Position numbers and translations under genes: made by a program. Source: Arenicellales bacterium (lineage in GTDB: Bacteria; Pseudomonadota; Gammaproteobacteria; Arenicellales; JAHEKD01). From it: DNA of 64,000 nt. Shown here in pieces: positions 19,944 to 29,938 of the stretch (the stretch's first letter is position 1; every line of letters starts with the position of its first letter). The notes beneath the pieces were generated by a model that was given only the letters and a program-made list of their open reading frames with translations, was not told where the DNA came from and searched no databases. Location: positions 1-64,000 of the forward strand of contig JANQSD010000015.1 in the NCBI GenBank assembly GCA_028284225.1, read 5' to 3'.

Positions 19944-22004
19944 GTGACGAGTGAGTTACCTACAACCCATTTAAAAGGTGTTGGCAGCAATCTGGCACAA
20001 AAGCTGACCAAGTTAAATATTGAGTCTATTCACGACTTGATTTTCCATCTGCCTCATAAATATCAAAATAGAACTCGTGTTGTTCCTTTGGGCGAGTTGA
20101 GTGCTGGTATGGAGGCATTATTCTGTGGGCAAATAGAAGCGGCGTCTGTGGTTTACGGACGTCGCCGCAGTTTAATGGCGAGAATTTCTGATGGCACCGG
20201 TTGGATGACGTTAAGGTGGTTTTATTTTAATCGTAACCAGCAGCAACGGATAAAGCGTAATTTTTGGATTAGTGGATTTGGCAGCGTTCGTCACGGCACC
20301 AAGTCGTTGGAAATTATTCATCCTGAATACCGAATCAGTGCTGACGAACCCGATGACATAACAGCCGATAGCCTGACTCCTATCTATCCGCTTACAGAGG
20401 GGATATCACAAACTAAAATGCGTGATCTGGTCAACCAGAGTTTAGTGTATCTGCCGGACTTAGAGGATTATCTTGCAATCGAATCTTTAACCGAAAGTTT
20501 GCCCAATCTCACAAAAGCCTTGCAAAGGGTTCATTTTCCAAGTGACCCTAAATCTGCAATGACGTTAATGCAGGGCACGGACCCCGCACAAAAAAGACTG
20601 GCATTAGAAGAATTAACAGCTCATCATATTAGTCTCAAGCGCTACAAACGAAAGCGGCAAAAAAGACAGTCGCCCAGTTTAAGCGCCGGTTTTGCACAGA
20701 CCTCGCAATTTCTTAATGCCTTGCCGTTTGTACTGACTACTGCTCAAAAGCGAGTCATCGCGGAGATTGAAACTGACATAAATCAGCAGCTCACCATGCA
20801 ACGCTTGGTGCAAGGTGATGTGGGTTCGGGTAAAACTGTGGTTGCAGCAGCAGCGATTTGCCAATGCATAGGAGCAGGTTATCAAGCCGTTGTCATGGCG
20901 CCAACTGAGTTACTGGCCGAACAACACTTGACCACATTCAAACAATGGTTAACACCATTTGATATTAAGATCACCTGGCTTTCTGGTCGTTTGTCCGCAG
21001 CACAGCGTAAATCTGCCTTGGATGCTGCGGCTTCAGGTACAGCACAGCTTATTATCGGTACTCATGCGTTATTTCAAGATGCAGTGGAATTTTCTCAATT
21101 AGGCTTGGTGGTTGTCGATGAACAACATCGCTTTGGGGTCAGCCAGCGTTTGGCATTAATTAATAAAGCTGCCCCCGGCGTAGTACCGCATCAGCTAGCG
21201 ATGACGGCGACGCCGATTCCACGAACCATGGCGATGATTTTTTATGCTGATATGGATGTATCGAGCATAGATGAGTTACCTCAAGGCCGCAAACCTGTTG
21301 AAACTGTATTGGTATCAGATACGCGTCGTGATGAGTTAATTCACAGAGTGTTTAATGCCTGTCAAGCTGGCCGCCAAGCGTATTGGGTATGCCCATTAAT
21401 CGAAGAGTCCGAATTGATACAAGCTGAAGCGGCAAGTAAGCGAGCCGAAGATTTAACTAAAGCACTGCCGAATTTGAATATAGCTTTAATCCATGGGCGC
21501 ATGAAAAGCGATGAGAAAAATACCATTATGCGTGCTTTTCGAGATCACAAAGTAGATGTGTTAGTTGCAACCACCGTAATAGAAGTTGGGGTGGATGTGC
21601 CAAATGCGAGTTTGATGATTATCGAAAACTCCGAGCGCCTGGGGTTAGCGCAATTACATCAGTTACGTGGCCGTATTGGCCGCGGCGAAATTCAATCTTG
21701 TTGTGTGCTCATGTATCATTCACCCTTAGGTAAAACAGCACAAAAACGCTTGTCTATGATGCGAAGTACTAATGATGGTTTCAAAATTGCTAAATATGAC
21801 CTGGAATTGCGTGGCCCTGGGGAGTTGCTGGGCACCCGGCAGACAGGTTTACAACAACTCAAAGTGGCAAATCTTGTGCGTGACAGGGATTTATTAAAAC
21901 AAGTTGAGTCGTTAGGTAAAGTCCTGATGACTGATAATCCAGAGAAGGCTAAAGGTCTGGTTGACCGCTGGGTAAAACATGCTGAGCGTTATGCAGATGT
22001 TTGA
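19944..22004 (+). CDS. recG: ATP-dependent DNA helicase RecG
   Basis: A branch-migrating helicase that remodels stalled forks and recombination intermediates. The 686-residue chain has the N-terminal wedge/OB domain, Walker A GDVGSGKT near residue 293, the DEQH box (VVDEQHRFG), MTATPIPRT, and the C-terminal TTVIEVGVDVPNAS and QLRGRIGRG motifs. The start is GTG at 19944. The last 26 bases overlap ubiA. Confidence 0.96.
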   Translation: MTSELPTTHLKGVGSNLAQKLTKLNIESIHDLIFHLPHKYQNRTRVVPLGELSAGMEALFCGQIEAASVVYGRRRSLMARISDGTGWMTLRWFYFNRNQQQRIKRNFWISGFGSVRHGTKSLEIIHPEYRISADEPDDITADSLTPIYPLTEGISQTKMRDLVNQSLVYLPDLEDYLAIESLTESLPNLTKALQRVHFPSDPKSAMTLMQGTDPAQKRLALEELTAHHISLKRYKRKRQKRQSPSLSAGFAQTSQFLNALPFVLTTAQKRVIAEIETDINQQLTMQRLVQGDVGSGKTVVAAAAICQCIGAGYQAVVMAPTELLAEQHLTTFKQWLTPFDIKITWLSGRLSAAQRKSALDAAASGTAQLIIGTHALFQDAVEFSQLGLVVVDEQHRFGVSQRLALINKAAPGVVPHQLAMTATPIPRTMAMIFYADMDVSSIDELPQGRKPVETVLVSDTRRDELIHRVFNACQAGRQAYWVCPLIEESELIQAEAASKRAEDLTKALPNLNIALIHGRMKSDEKNTIMRAFRDHKVDVLVATTVIEVGVDVPNASLMIIENSERLGLAQLHQLRGRIGRGEIQSCCVLMYHSPLGKTAQKRLSMMRSTNDGFKIAKYDLELRGPGELLGTRQTGLQQLKVANLVRDRDLLKQVESLGKVLMTDNPEKAKGLVDRWVKHAERYADV

Positions 22005-22854
22005 GAAGCTATGTCACTACGCGGCTCTAATCCGTCTTGACAGACCGATCGGTACATTATTGTTATTATGGCCGACATTATGGGGGTTATGGATTGCCGG
22101 TGACGGTCAGCCGCAGGCAAAGCATTTGGTAATTTTCATTGCCGGCGTGTTTGTAATGAGAAATGCAGGTTGTGTGATTAATGATATTGCTGATCGGGAT
22201 ATTGACCTTCATGTTGAACGTACTAAGCAAAGGCCTTTAACCAGCGGCAAAATTAGTTTGCGCGAGGCGATCGGTGTATTCATTTTTTTCTGTTTTTGTG
22301 CGTTTATATTAGTCTTAAATCTTAATCTAAAAGCTATTTTATTTTCATTTGCAGGTCTTGTTTTGGCGGCAAGCTATCCATTTATGAAGCGTTTTACTCA
22401 CTGGCCGCAGGTATTTTTAGGTGTGGCATTTGCCTGGGGGATTCCGATGGCGTTTGCAGCAGAAACTAACCAAGTACCTGTTATTTGCTGGTGGCTGATG
22501 CTGGCGAATATATTTTGGGTGCTGGCCTACGATACCATGCTTGCAATGGCGGACAAGAAGGATGATTTAAAAATCGGGGTTAAGTCTACCGCCATTTTTT
22601 TTGGTCAGTATGATCGCATTATGGTACTAGGCTGCCAGATCATGGTTGTGGCATTACTCTATTATGTCGGTCAGGTACTGAATTTAAATAATTACTATTA
22701 TTTCGGCCTGTTTATCGCAATAATTTTCGCCATTTACCAGGTCTGGTTGTATTTTTCACGACAGCCACAACGTTGTTTTCGTGCCTTTGTGAATAACGCC
22801 TGGTTTGGTGCCAGCGTCTTCACAGGTTTTGTGCTGGCGTATTTGCCGGCCTGA
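21979..22854 (+). CDS. ubiA: 4-hydroxybenzoate polyprenyltransferase
   Basis: The membrane prenyltransferase that attaches the polyprenyl tail in ubiquinone synthesis. The first Asp-rich motif NDIADRDIDLHVERTKQRP lies near residue 67 and the second, YDTMLAMADKKDDLKIGVKS, near 184. It has about eight hydrophobic segments. It has 291 residues if started at 21979; ATG at 21991 or 21997 is also possible and fits E. coli UbiA equally well. Confidence 0.95.
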   Translation: MLSVMQMFEKLCHYAALIRLDRPIGTLLLLWPTLWGLWIAGDGQPQAKHLVIFIAGVFVMRNAGCVINDIADRDIDLHVERTKQRPLTSGKISLREAIGVFIFFCFCAFILVLNLNLKAILFSFAGLVLAASYPFMKRFTHWPQVFLGVAFAWGIPMAFAAETNQVPVICWWLMLANIFWVLAYDTMLAMADKKDDLKIGVKSTAIFFGQYDRIMVLGCQIMVVALLYYVGQVLNLNNYYYFGLFIAIIFAIYQVWLYFSRQPQRCFRAFVNNAWFGASVFTGFVLAYLPA

Positions 22855-22865
22855 TTAAGTTTACA

Positions 22866-23879
22866 ATGCAATCATCTATACCCATTGTCGTTGATCTGGA
22901 TGATACCTTGGCGCGAACGGATTTTTTCTATGAGTCACTTTTAAAATTCATAAAGCTGAATCCGCTTAATTTCTTTCGGGCAGTAATTTGGCTAATGACC
23001 AAGGGCAAGGCACATCTGAAATCCAAAATAGCTGAAACGGTAACACTTGATGTCAGTTTGATACCCTATAACGAGAAGGTAATCAGTTATATCGAGACGA
23101 AAAAGCAGCACAATCACCCGATAATTCTTGCAACAGCGACTCACAGGGTTTTTGCACAGGCAGTTGCCAACCATTTAAATTTATTTGATCAGGTTTTTGC
23201 AACCGATGCCAGGGAAAATTTAAAGGGAGATAATAAAGAAAAAAAATTGATAAAAACATTCGGTGAACGGGGCTTTGTCTATGTTGGAGACAGTTATGCA
23301 GACTTAAAAGTCTGGCGATCTGCAAAATCTGCCGTCGTGGTTGCGCCGACAGATAAATTAATGAGTCAGGTACAGGTCGTCGCTCAAATTGAACAAGTTA
23401 TCCCCACTAACGGTGATAAACCGTCAATATCTCAGATACTTTACAGTTTTGATTGGCTTAAAACCTTATTACTATTTTTACCTTTATTTGTTCTTGGTTA
23501 TTGGGATAACACTCAAATCTGGATCAAAATGTGTTTTGCAATTGCGAGTATGTGCATGATTGCAGTATCTATTAATACTTTTGCCGAGCTTTTTAATTTG
23601 GATACAATCCGAAGAGATAAAAATCTGCGTAATAGGGTATATGCTGATGGTCAGCTGGGCATTACAAACGGTATCGGGTTAGCTTTGTTTTGTCTGGTAG
23701 GTTCAGCTGCCTTAAGTTTGATCATCAGTGTTGACTTTTTAATTCTTGTATCGATCTATTTCATATTTCTAAGTGGCTATTTTATATATTTTCAGGCAAT
23801 TGTCCCAAAATCACTCATATATTCGTTTAGTATTGCTGTACACATTTTTGCCGGCTATTTAGTTATATTGATAAATTAG
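22866..23879 (+). CDS. HAD phosphatase fused to a shortened UbiA-like membrane domain
   Basis: Residues 1-190 are a HAD-type domain: motif I is VVDLDDTLAR, with T in LATATHRVF as motif II and GDSYADLKVW as the acidic motif. Residues ~205-337 form about five membrane segments. In intact HAD-UbiA fusions (often near 470 residues) this region carries an NDxxDxxxD motif. Here the corresponding stretch reads INTFAELFNLDTIRRDKNLR, so the Asp motif is lost, and the second Asp motif is missing because the chain ends early. The HAD half looks active; the prenyltransferase half probably is not. It follows ubiA by 11 bases. Confidence 0.7.
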   Translation: MQSSIPIVVDLDDTLARTDFFYESLLKFIKLNPLNFFRAVIWLMTKGKAHLKSKIAETVTLDVSLIPYNEKVISYIETKKQHNHPIILATATHRVFAQAVANHLNLFDQVFATDARENLKGDNKEKKLIKTFGERGFVYVGDSYADLKVWRSAKSAVVVAPTDKLMSQVQVVAQIEQVIPTNGDKPSISQILYSFDWLKTLLLFLPLFVLGYWDNTQIWIKMCFAIASMCMIAVSINTFAELFNLDTIRRDKNLRNRVYADGQLGITNGIGLALFCLVGSAALSLIISVDFLILVSIYFIFLSGYFIYFQAIVPKSLIYSFSIAVHIFAGYLVILIN

Positions 23880-24240
23880 AGCATCTCTCCAAATGTTCTT
23901 TTTGCCATAAGTCAACTGTGCTTTTTGATCATCAGCGCCTGCTCTAAAATTCTCACGGCTACTTTGCGCTGGATTTAGTAAATAATTGTTTTAATTAAAT
24001 TTATTTAACTAAATTGAGGGTCTTGTTACAATTGTTAACACACTAAATCTATTCACTTAGTTATCATTCTTTGCAAATTAAGAACGTTAACAAGTGGGTA
24101 GGCTAGACCGAACGATAACCGTAAGGGATAGTAGAATAGAGGCAGCCGGTAACAATCACAGATTGTTGCCGGTTTTGCTTTTTTATTTTAGTCGAAAATA
24201 TGTATTAGTAATCAGCTGCAGCGAAAAATTGTTTCGACCG
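23880..24240. other. AT-rich convergent intergenic region, possible small RNA
   Basis: There is no coding frame here. From about 24085 a more GC-rich stretch (GTGGGTAGGCTAGACCGAAC onward) leads into a strong terminator at 24145-24184. A terminator with no coding gene immediately before it may mark the 3' end of a small RNA, or simply end the HAD-UbiA transcript. I do not recognise a known RNA family. Confidence 0.35.
24145..24184 (+). terminator. Strong Rho-independent terminator
   Basis: CCGGTAACAATC and GATTGTTGCCGG arms around a three-base loop, followed by TTTTGCTTTTTT. It lies 266 bases past the HAD-UbiA gene. Confidence 0.85.
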
Positions 24241-26013
24241 CTACGATTGCTTACGAAGTCTGATATTTAACTCTTTTAATTGTGTATCGCTGACCTGATT
24301 GGGCGATTCAGTCATCAGACAGGATGCTTTTTGAGTTTTAGGAAAGGCGATAACATCACGGATGGAGTCGCTGCCACTCATCATTGCTGCAAGTCGATCC
24401 AGGCCCCAGGCAATGCCGCCATGAGGAGGTGCACCATATTTAAGAGCACTGAGTAAGAAACCAAACTTTTCTTCAGCTTCAGCCTCATTAATATCGAGCA
24501 TATCGAATACTTTTCGTTGTACGGCTTGATCATGAATCCGAATTGAGCCGCCACCGATCTCAGTACCGTTCAAGACCAGATCATAGGCTCTGGATAAAAC
24601 TTTGCCAGGATCGGCTTCTAATTGGTCTAGATGTTCAGTTTTAGGTGAAGTAAATGGATGATGTAAAGCAATCCAGCGTTTTGCAATGGGATCATATTCC
24701 ACCAATGGAAAATCAATCACCCATAATGCTTGCCAGTCGCCATTTACTAAGGATAGATCTTGGCCAAGTTTTACCCGCAAATGACCCAACGCATCATTGA
24801 CAATAGTTGCACTGTCAGCACCAAAGAAAACCAGATCACCATTTTCAGCGTTGGTGCGCCTCATAATTTCCTGGATAACGTCATCTGGCAAAAACTTCAA
24901 AATCGGTGACTGCAGGCCCTCAGTCCCATTTTCTAATTGATTAACCTTGATATAAGCCAAGCCTTTGGCACCAAACTGCTTAACATATTCGGTATATTGA
25001 TCAATTTGTTGCCGGGTCAGTGTTTTACCACCCTGAGGCAGCCGCAGTGCAGCTACTCGACCGCCGCTTTGATTAGCAGGCCCGGAAAAAACTTTAAACT
25101 CAACATCTTTCAACAAGTCGTCGACATCAACCAATTCAAGCGGGATTCTCAGATCCGGACGATCACTACCGAATCGGCGCATGGCTTCGGCATAGGTCAT
25201 TTGCTGTAAAGGGAGTTCAATGTTAACGCCCAGAAGATCTTGAAACAGCTTGGCAAATAGTTCTTCCACCAGAGTCATAATGTGTTGTTCTTCTATGAAT
25301 GACATCTCTATATCAAGCTGGGTGAACTCGGGTTGGCGATCAGCCCGTAAATCTTCATCACGAAAACAGCGGGCAATTTGATAATAACGCTCAAATCCGG
25401 AAACCATCAAAAGCTGCTTAAATAATTGCGGTGATTGCGGTAAGGCAAAAAATTGACCCGGGTGTGTTCTGCTCGGGACCAGATAGTCTCGTGCACCCTC
25501 AGGGGTTGAGCGAGTCAGTATTGGTGTTTCAATATCAACAAAACCGTTAACATTCAGATATTCACGAATAAGTTGAATAATTTGATGACGCAGACGAATA
25601 TTGCGCTGCATTTTTTCACTGCGAAGATCCAGATAGCGATATTTTAATCTAACCGCCTCGCCAACATCGTCTTCATCGAATTGAAATGGAATAGGTTCAG
25701 AGCTGTTTAATACTTCGATTTCTGTGGCATAAAGCTCTACATGACCGGAAGGCAGTTCAGTATTAATTGTACCTTCAGGCCGTTGTCGGATTCGGCCGGT
25801 AACCTTTAGAACATACTCATTACGCGCAGCATCGGCGACGGTGAATGCTTGTTTTTCATCTGGATCAGCAACAACTTGAGCGATCCCTGTTTTATCGCGC
25901 AGGTCAATAAAAATTACGCCACCATGATCACGATTGGTATTTACCCAGCCGCACAGGGTCACAGTTTGGTCTATATGGCTTGAATTTAAATCGCCACAAT
26001 AATGTGTTCGCAT
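24241..26013 (-). CDS. aspS: Aspartyl-tRNA synthetase
   Basis: A class II synthetase of 590 residues, the long bacterial type. The N-terminal OB anticodon-binding domain contains [20 protein letters not shown]. Motif 2 is [18 protein letters not shown] near residue 215, and motif 3 is [20 protein letters not shown] near 530. A bacterial insertion (GAD) domain lies between. It follows the FmdB gene by 21 bases, a common gammaproteobacterial pair. Confidence 0.97.
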   Translation of the reverse strand: MRTHYCGDLNSSHIDQTVTLCGWVNTNRDHGGVIFIDLRDKTGIAQVVADPDEKQAFTVADAARNEYVLKVTGRIRQRPEGTINTELPSGHVELYATEIEVLNSSEPIPFQFDEDDVGEAVRLKYRYLDLRSEKMQRNIRLRHQIIQLIREYLNVNGFVDIETPILTRSTPEGARDYLVPSRTHPGQFFALPQSPQLFKQLLMVSGFERYYQIARCFRDEDLRADRQPEFTQLDIEMSFIEEQHIMTLVEELFAKLFQDLLGVNIELPLQQMTYAEAMRRFGSDRPDLRIPLELVDVDDLLKDVEFKVFSGPANQSGGRVAALRLPQGGKTLTRQQIDQYTEYVKQFGAKGLAYIKVNQLENGTEGLQSPILKFLPDDVIQEIMRRTNAENGDLVFFGADSATIVNDALGHLRVKLGQDLSLVNGDWQALWVIDFPLVEYDPIAKRWIALHHPFTSPKTEHLDQLEADPGKVLSRAYDLVLNGTEIGGGSIRIHDQAVQRKVFDMLDINEAEAEEKFGFLLSALKYGAPPHGGIAWGLDRLAAMMSGSDSIRDVIAFPKTQKASCLMTESPNQVSDTQLKELNIRLRKQS

Positions 26014-26034
26014 ATTGAATGATTTTCCCAGTGT

Positions 26035-26358
26035 TCAGGCTGCGTCTTTTTTAGCCGTACTTTTGTTATCAGATTTACTTTCGCTGGATTTAGACCCTGA
26101 GTCCGATTTCGATTCGGTATTCGTTTTGCTGGATGTGTTATCACTGGACTTTGCCTGATCTGAATCTTTTTTATTATTGTTTTTGAAATCCGTTTCATAC
26201 CAACCCGTTCCGGTCAGCTTAAAAGCAGCCGCCGTAATTTGCTTTTTTAACTCAGGCTGATTGCAATCCGGGCAATCAGTCAAAGCTGCATCAGAGATAC
26301 GCTGAATTTTGTCAAATTGATGTCCACAAGCCTGGCATTTGTAAGCGTAAATCGGCAT
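26035..26358 (-). CDS. FmdB family zinc-ribbon protein
   Basis: A 107-residue protein. The first ~55 residues form the FmdB/CxxC_CxxC regulatory domain: MPIYAYKCQACGHQFDKIQ, then DCPDCNQPELKKQ, with two CxxC pairs to bind zinc. The conserved TGTGWYETDFK follows. The C-terminal half is low complexity, mainly Ser, Lys, Asp and Thr, and likely disordered. The function is not established. It is placed before aspS as in many relatives. Confidence 0.9.
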   Translation of the reverse strand: MPIYAYKCQACGHQFDKIQRISDAALTDCPDCNQPELKKQITAAAFKLTGTGWYETDFKNNNKKDSDQAKSSDNTSSKTNTESKSDSGSKSSESKSDNKSTAKKDAA

Positions 26359-26449
26359 GTTGATCTCCCGCGATACGTTTTAAAACTATTACTACTGTTC
26401 AGGGCGCGAAATTATAACGTAATCAATTAGTTGTAGCTATCTGTAATAG

Positions 26450-27256
26450 TTAAAGTTTTCGATGTTTTAAGCAGGGAATTTGCTCGCGAACCTGGACAAT
26501 CCGATTATGGTTGATCTCAGTGAAGATAACACCATTACCGTCTTTTAATAATTCCAGTTGTTCACCCCAAGGGTCAAAAATCACACTATGGCCGAACGTT
26601 GATCTGCCGTTATCATGTTTGCCTGTTTGGCCTGGAGCCAGAATGTAAACCTGGTTTTCAATGGCTCTTGCACGCAGCAGGGTCAGCCAGTGTGCCTGCC
26701 CGGTTGTAAAAGTAAAGGCCGACGGTACAGTGATAATATCTGCGCCTTGTTCAGATAAATGCCTATAGTATTCTGGAAATCTTAAGTCATAACAAATACT
26801 TAGCCCGATTCGGCCAATAGGTGTATTGATCAGCTGGGCTTGATTGCCGGGTTCGATATAGCTGGACTCTTTATACGATTCACCGTTGGCAAGATCAACA
26901 TCGAATAAATGCTGTTTGTCATAGCGGCATACGCATTGTCCCTGTTCATCATAAACCAGGCAGCTGCTACGCACCTTGTTTTCGGTTTTTGCGTTAATAG
27001 AAATCGTTCCGGCGATAATCCACAGCTTAAGTTGGTTTGAAATCTCGCTAAGAAAGTCTTGAATTGGCCCGGCTGAAAAGGGTTCTGCTGCCTGTAGGCG
27101 CTGTTTTTCAGATAGCGGCATTTGCGAAAAGTTCTCTGGCAATACCGCTAGCACTGCTCCTTGTCCCGCTGCTTGCTGCAATAAAGTTGTGGCCAGCTTG
27201 AGGTTATCTTCAACCCTGGAGCTGGAATTCATCTGAATGACAGCGGCTTTATTCAT
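26450..27256 (-). CDS. Carbon-nitrogen hydrolase (nitrilase family)
   Basis: A 268-residue Nit-type amidase. The catalytic triad is visible: Glu in LPENFSQMP near residue 40, Lys in YDKQHLFDVD, and Cys in SICYDLRFPEYYR near 153. Close relatives next to rng hydrolyse deaminated glutathione (repair amidase) or omega-amides. The substrate here is inferred only. It follows rng by 12 bases, the usual gammaproteobacterial arrangement. Confidence 0.88.
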   Translation of the reverse strand: MNKAAVIQMNSSSRVEDNLKLATTLLQQAAGQGAVLAVLPENFSQMPLSEKQRLQAAEPFSAGPIQDFLSEISNQLKLWIIAGTISINAKTENKVRSSCLVYDEQGQCVCRYDKQHLFDVDLANGESYKESSYIEPGNQAQLINTPIGRIGLSICYDLRFPEYYRHLSEQGADIITVPSAFTFTTGQAHWLTLLRARAIENQVYILAPGQTGKHDNGRSTFGHSVIFDPWGEQLELLKDGNGVIFTEINHNRIVQVREQIPCLKHRKL

Positions 27257-27268
27257 TGCATTGAGGCC

Positions 27269-28780
27269 TTACATTAATATAACGTCATAATCTTGCTGAC
27301 TATACAAAGAATCAACCTGAATATTAATAGGTTTGCCGATGAAGTCCTGCAAATTCTGTAAACCTTTGGCATCTTGGTCTAAGAGTCGGTCTGCGACCAC
27401 TTGTGAAGCAATAATCAAATATTTGCTAGCTTCAAATAAGTGGCTTTCCCGGATAATTTCCCTGAAAATTGAATAACAGATTGTTTCTGTGGATTTTACT
27501 ATACCTTTGCCTTCACAAACCGGGCAAGGCTCACACAGCATTCTACCGAGACTTTCTCGTGTACGTTTGCGTGTGACTTCGACTAATCCAAGCGATGACA
27601 TCTGGGTGATAAAGGTTTTGACCCGATCTTTGGCTAAGGCTTTTTCCAGAGCGCGCATGACCTGGCGTTTGTGTTCATCGTCTTGCATATCAATAAAATC
27701 GATAATAATAATTCCACCGATATTGCGTAGACGTAGCTGCCGAGCCAGAGCTTGCGCGGCTTCCAGATTAGTCTTGAATAATGTTTCTTCCATAGTCCGG
27801 CGCCCAACAAAGCCACCGGTATTGACATCTACCGTAGTCATTGCTTCGGTCTGATCAATGACTAAATAGCCGCCTGATTTAAGTGGAACTTTTCGCTCCA
27901 GCGCTTTATTGATTTCATCCTCGACCTGAAATAAGTCAAAAATCGGCCGTTCAACTCTATAGTGCTCAATTTTCGGCATTACATCGGGAATAATATCCTG
28001 GACAAAATCACGTACTTTTACTACTGCTTCAGCAGAATCAATACGAATTCTCTCAACCTCATCATGAACATGATCTCGCATTGTCCGAAGCAGTAGTGGG
28101 ATATCTTCATGTACAAGACCGATGGCGTTAGAATCCTTAGTGCGGTTTTGAATTCGCTCCCAGAGTTGGTTTAAAAATTGGATATCTTCAATTAATTCAT
28201 CTCGGCTGACTGCTTCTGCAACAGTGCGTATGATATATCCACCGGGTGCGTTTAACTCAGTAACTATGTCTTTGAGTAATTCCCGTAATCGCTCTCGCTC
28301 CTCCGGGTCGTTGATTTTCTGTGAAACACCAATATGGTCCGATAAAGGTAAAAAAACTAAGTGTCGAGCAGGAATGGTCAATTCAGTAGTTAATCGGGCT
28401 CCCTTGTCACCCAGCGGATCCTTGATTACTTGAACAATAATCTGCTGTCCTTCGTGCAGGGATTCCTGGATAGGAGCACGGACAGTTTTATCAACGGTTG
28501 CCGTCAGTTGTTTATCTTCGGTCGTTTTATCTTTTTCTTGCTCAATTTCTTGTGCGGTAAAAATATCTGCTTCATGCAGAAATGCAGTGCGTTGTTCACC
28601 AATATTAATAAATGCCGCCTGCATACCGGGCAATATTCGTACTACTTTGCCCTTGTAAATATTTGCGACAATACCGCGTGTTTCATTGCGCTCGACATGC
28701 AATTCCTGCAGTATGCCGTTTTCCACAATTGCAACACGTGTTTCCTGGGGCGTCACATTGATTAATATTTCTTCACTCAT
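27269..28780 (-). CDS. rng: Ribonuclease G
   Basis: An endoribonuclease of the RNase E/G family that matures the 16S rRNA 5' end and some mRNAs. It has 503 residues, with an N-terminal S1 domain (NIYKGKVVRILPGMQAAFIN), catalytic Asp residues in TTVDVNTGGFVG and IIIIDFIDMQD, and a zinc-link motif CEPCPVCEGKG near 410. There is no long disordered tail, so it is RNase G rather than E. It overlaps maf by eight bases. Confidence 0.96.
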   Translation of the reverse strand: MSEEILINVTPQETRVAIVENGILQELHVERNETRGIVANIYKGKVVRILPGMQAAFINIGEQRTAFLHEADIFTAQEIEQEKDKTTEDKQLTATVDKTVRAPIQESLHEGQQIIVQVIKDPLGDKGARLTTELTIPARHLVFLPLSDHIGVSQKINDPEERERLRELLKDIVTELNAPGGYIIRTVAEAVSRDELIEDIQFLNQLWERIQNRTKDSNAIGLVHEDIPLLLRTMRDHVHDEVERIRIDSAEAVVKVRDFVQDIIPDVMPKIEHYRVERPIFDLFQVEDEINKALERKVPLKSGGYLVIDQTEAMTTVDVNTGGFVGRRTMEETLFKTNLEAAQALARQLRLRNIGGIIIIDFIDMQDDEHKRQVMRALEKALAKDRVKTFITQMSSLGLVEVTRKRTRESLGRMLCEPCPVCEGKGIVKSTETICYSIFREIIRESHLFEASKYLIIASQVVADRLLDQDAKGLQNLQDFIGKPINIQVDSLYSQQDYDVILM

Positions 28781-29360
28781 ATAGTGGTTTATTTTCCAAC
28801 AAACAGGTCAGCTCGTACAATGGTAACCCCATTACCCCCGAATAGCTGCCATTTAAATGTTTAACAAATTTGGCTCCCAGTCCCTGGATACCATATGCTC
28901 CCGCTTTATCTGCAGGTTCGCCGCTGTCGCAGTATTCTTTAATTTCTTGCTTGGACAATTGTTTGAAGGCCACTTTACTGACTTGCGTAATAACCTGCGG
29001 ATTTTGTTCGGCTAACAAACAAATTGACGAATAAACCAGATGAGTATTGCCTGATAGAAGGTTTAACATCGACATGGCGTCGCCCGTATTCCTGGGTTTA
29101 CCTAAAATTTGCTGATCATATACGACGGCAGTATCAGCAGAAATTATTGGGTGAACGGTTAATTGTTGTTCGCCCACGACCTGATTGACATAAAATGCTT
29201 TGGCAACAGCGATGCGTTGTGTATAGGCTTGAGGATCAACATCATCCAGTCTTGATTCGTCAACATCTGGTTTGATAACAGTATATGCAATACTTATTTG
29301 ATCGAGCAACTCACGACGACGTGGTGATGCTGAAGCAAGGTAGACATGTGTATTCATCAA
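28773..29360 (-). CDS. Maf family nucleotide pyrophosphatase
   Basis: A Maf/HAM1-fold enzyme that hydrolyses nucleotides such as dTTP/UTP (YhdE type). It has 195 residues. The start LASASPRRRELLDQI, SADTAVVYDQQILGKPRN and the AGAYGIQGLGAKFV block are characteristic. Being directly upstream of rng fits the YhdE branch. It overlaps rlmH by four bases. Confidence 0.93.
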   Translation of the reverse strand: MMNTHVYLASASPRRRELLDQISIAYTVIKPDVDESRLDDVDPQAYTQRIAVAKAFYVNQVVGEQQLTVHPIISADTAVVYDQQILGKPRNTGDAMSMLNLLSGNTHLVYSSICLLAEQNPQVITQVSKVAFKQLSKQEIKEYCDSGEPADKAGAYGIQGLGAKFVKHLNGSYSGVMGLPLYELTCLLENKPLYE

Positions 29361-29842
29361 TAGCTATTGCCTCGGTGATAAGGATGCCCTGTCATGATGC
29401 TCCAGGCTCGGTAAAGTTGTTCGCTCAATACCACGCGTGCAACCGGGTGAGCCAAAGTCATTGATGATAATGACCAAAGCTGTTGGCAATGTTGAAAATG
29501 AGAACTCGGAAATCCCTCCGGACCACCAATACTAATAGCGACATTTTGGCTATTATCAAGCCAGTTTTGCATGGTTTGTGCAAGCTTTTCGGAAGTCATG
29601 AGTTTACCGGTACGATCTAAACATATATGTAAAAAACCAGGCGGAATCTTGGTAATGACTTGTTGGCTTTCTTTAGCGAGTATATTTTTAATATTAGCGG
29701 TTACAGTTCTCTTAATTATTGGAATTTCAACTAAAGTTGTTTTGAATTGCTGCCTGGGTAAACGCGACAGATAAGTGTCAACAGCTGTGTTAACCCATAC
29801 AGGCATTTTGGTTCCAAGGCTGATGATATGTATTTCGGGCAT
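29357..29842 (-). CDS. rlmH: 23S rRNA pseudouridine-1915 N3-methyltransferase
   Basis: A SPOUT-fold methyltransferase acting on helix 69 of 23S rRNA. It has 161 residues. The knot motif SIGGPEGFPSSHF lies near 107 and SLSSMTLAHPVARVVLSEQLYRAW at the C-terminus is nearly invariant; LDRTGKLMTSE is also typical. It heads the rlmH-maf-rng-nitrilase operon. The rsfS gene that often precedes it is not here. Confidence 0.96.
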   Translation of the reverse strand: MPEIHIISLGTKMPVWVNTAVDTYLSRLPRQQFKTTLVEIPIIKRTVTANIKNILAKESQQVITKIPPGFLHICLDRTGKLMTSEKLAQTMQNWLDNSQNVAISIGGPEGFPSSHFQHCQQLWSLSSMTLAHPVARVVLSEQLYRAWSIMTGHPYHRGNSY

Positions 29843-29938
29843 TACGCTGTGAATGACTGTGTTTGTGAATTGTCCATATAAAGGGCGAACTTAACACTAA
29901 ACTAACGGTCTGTAGTTATAGTTCATAAAGAGATTAAA

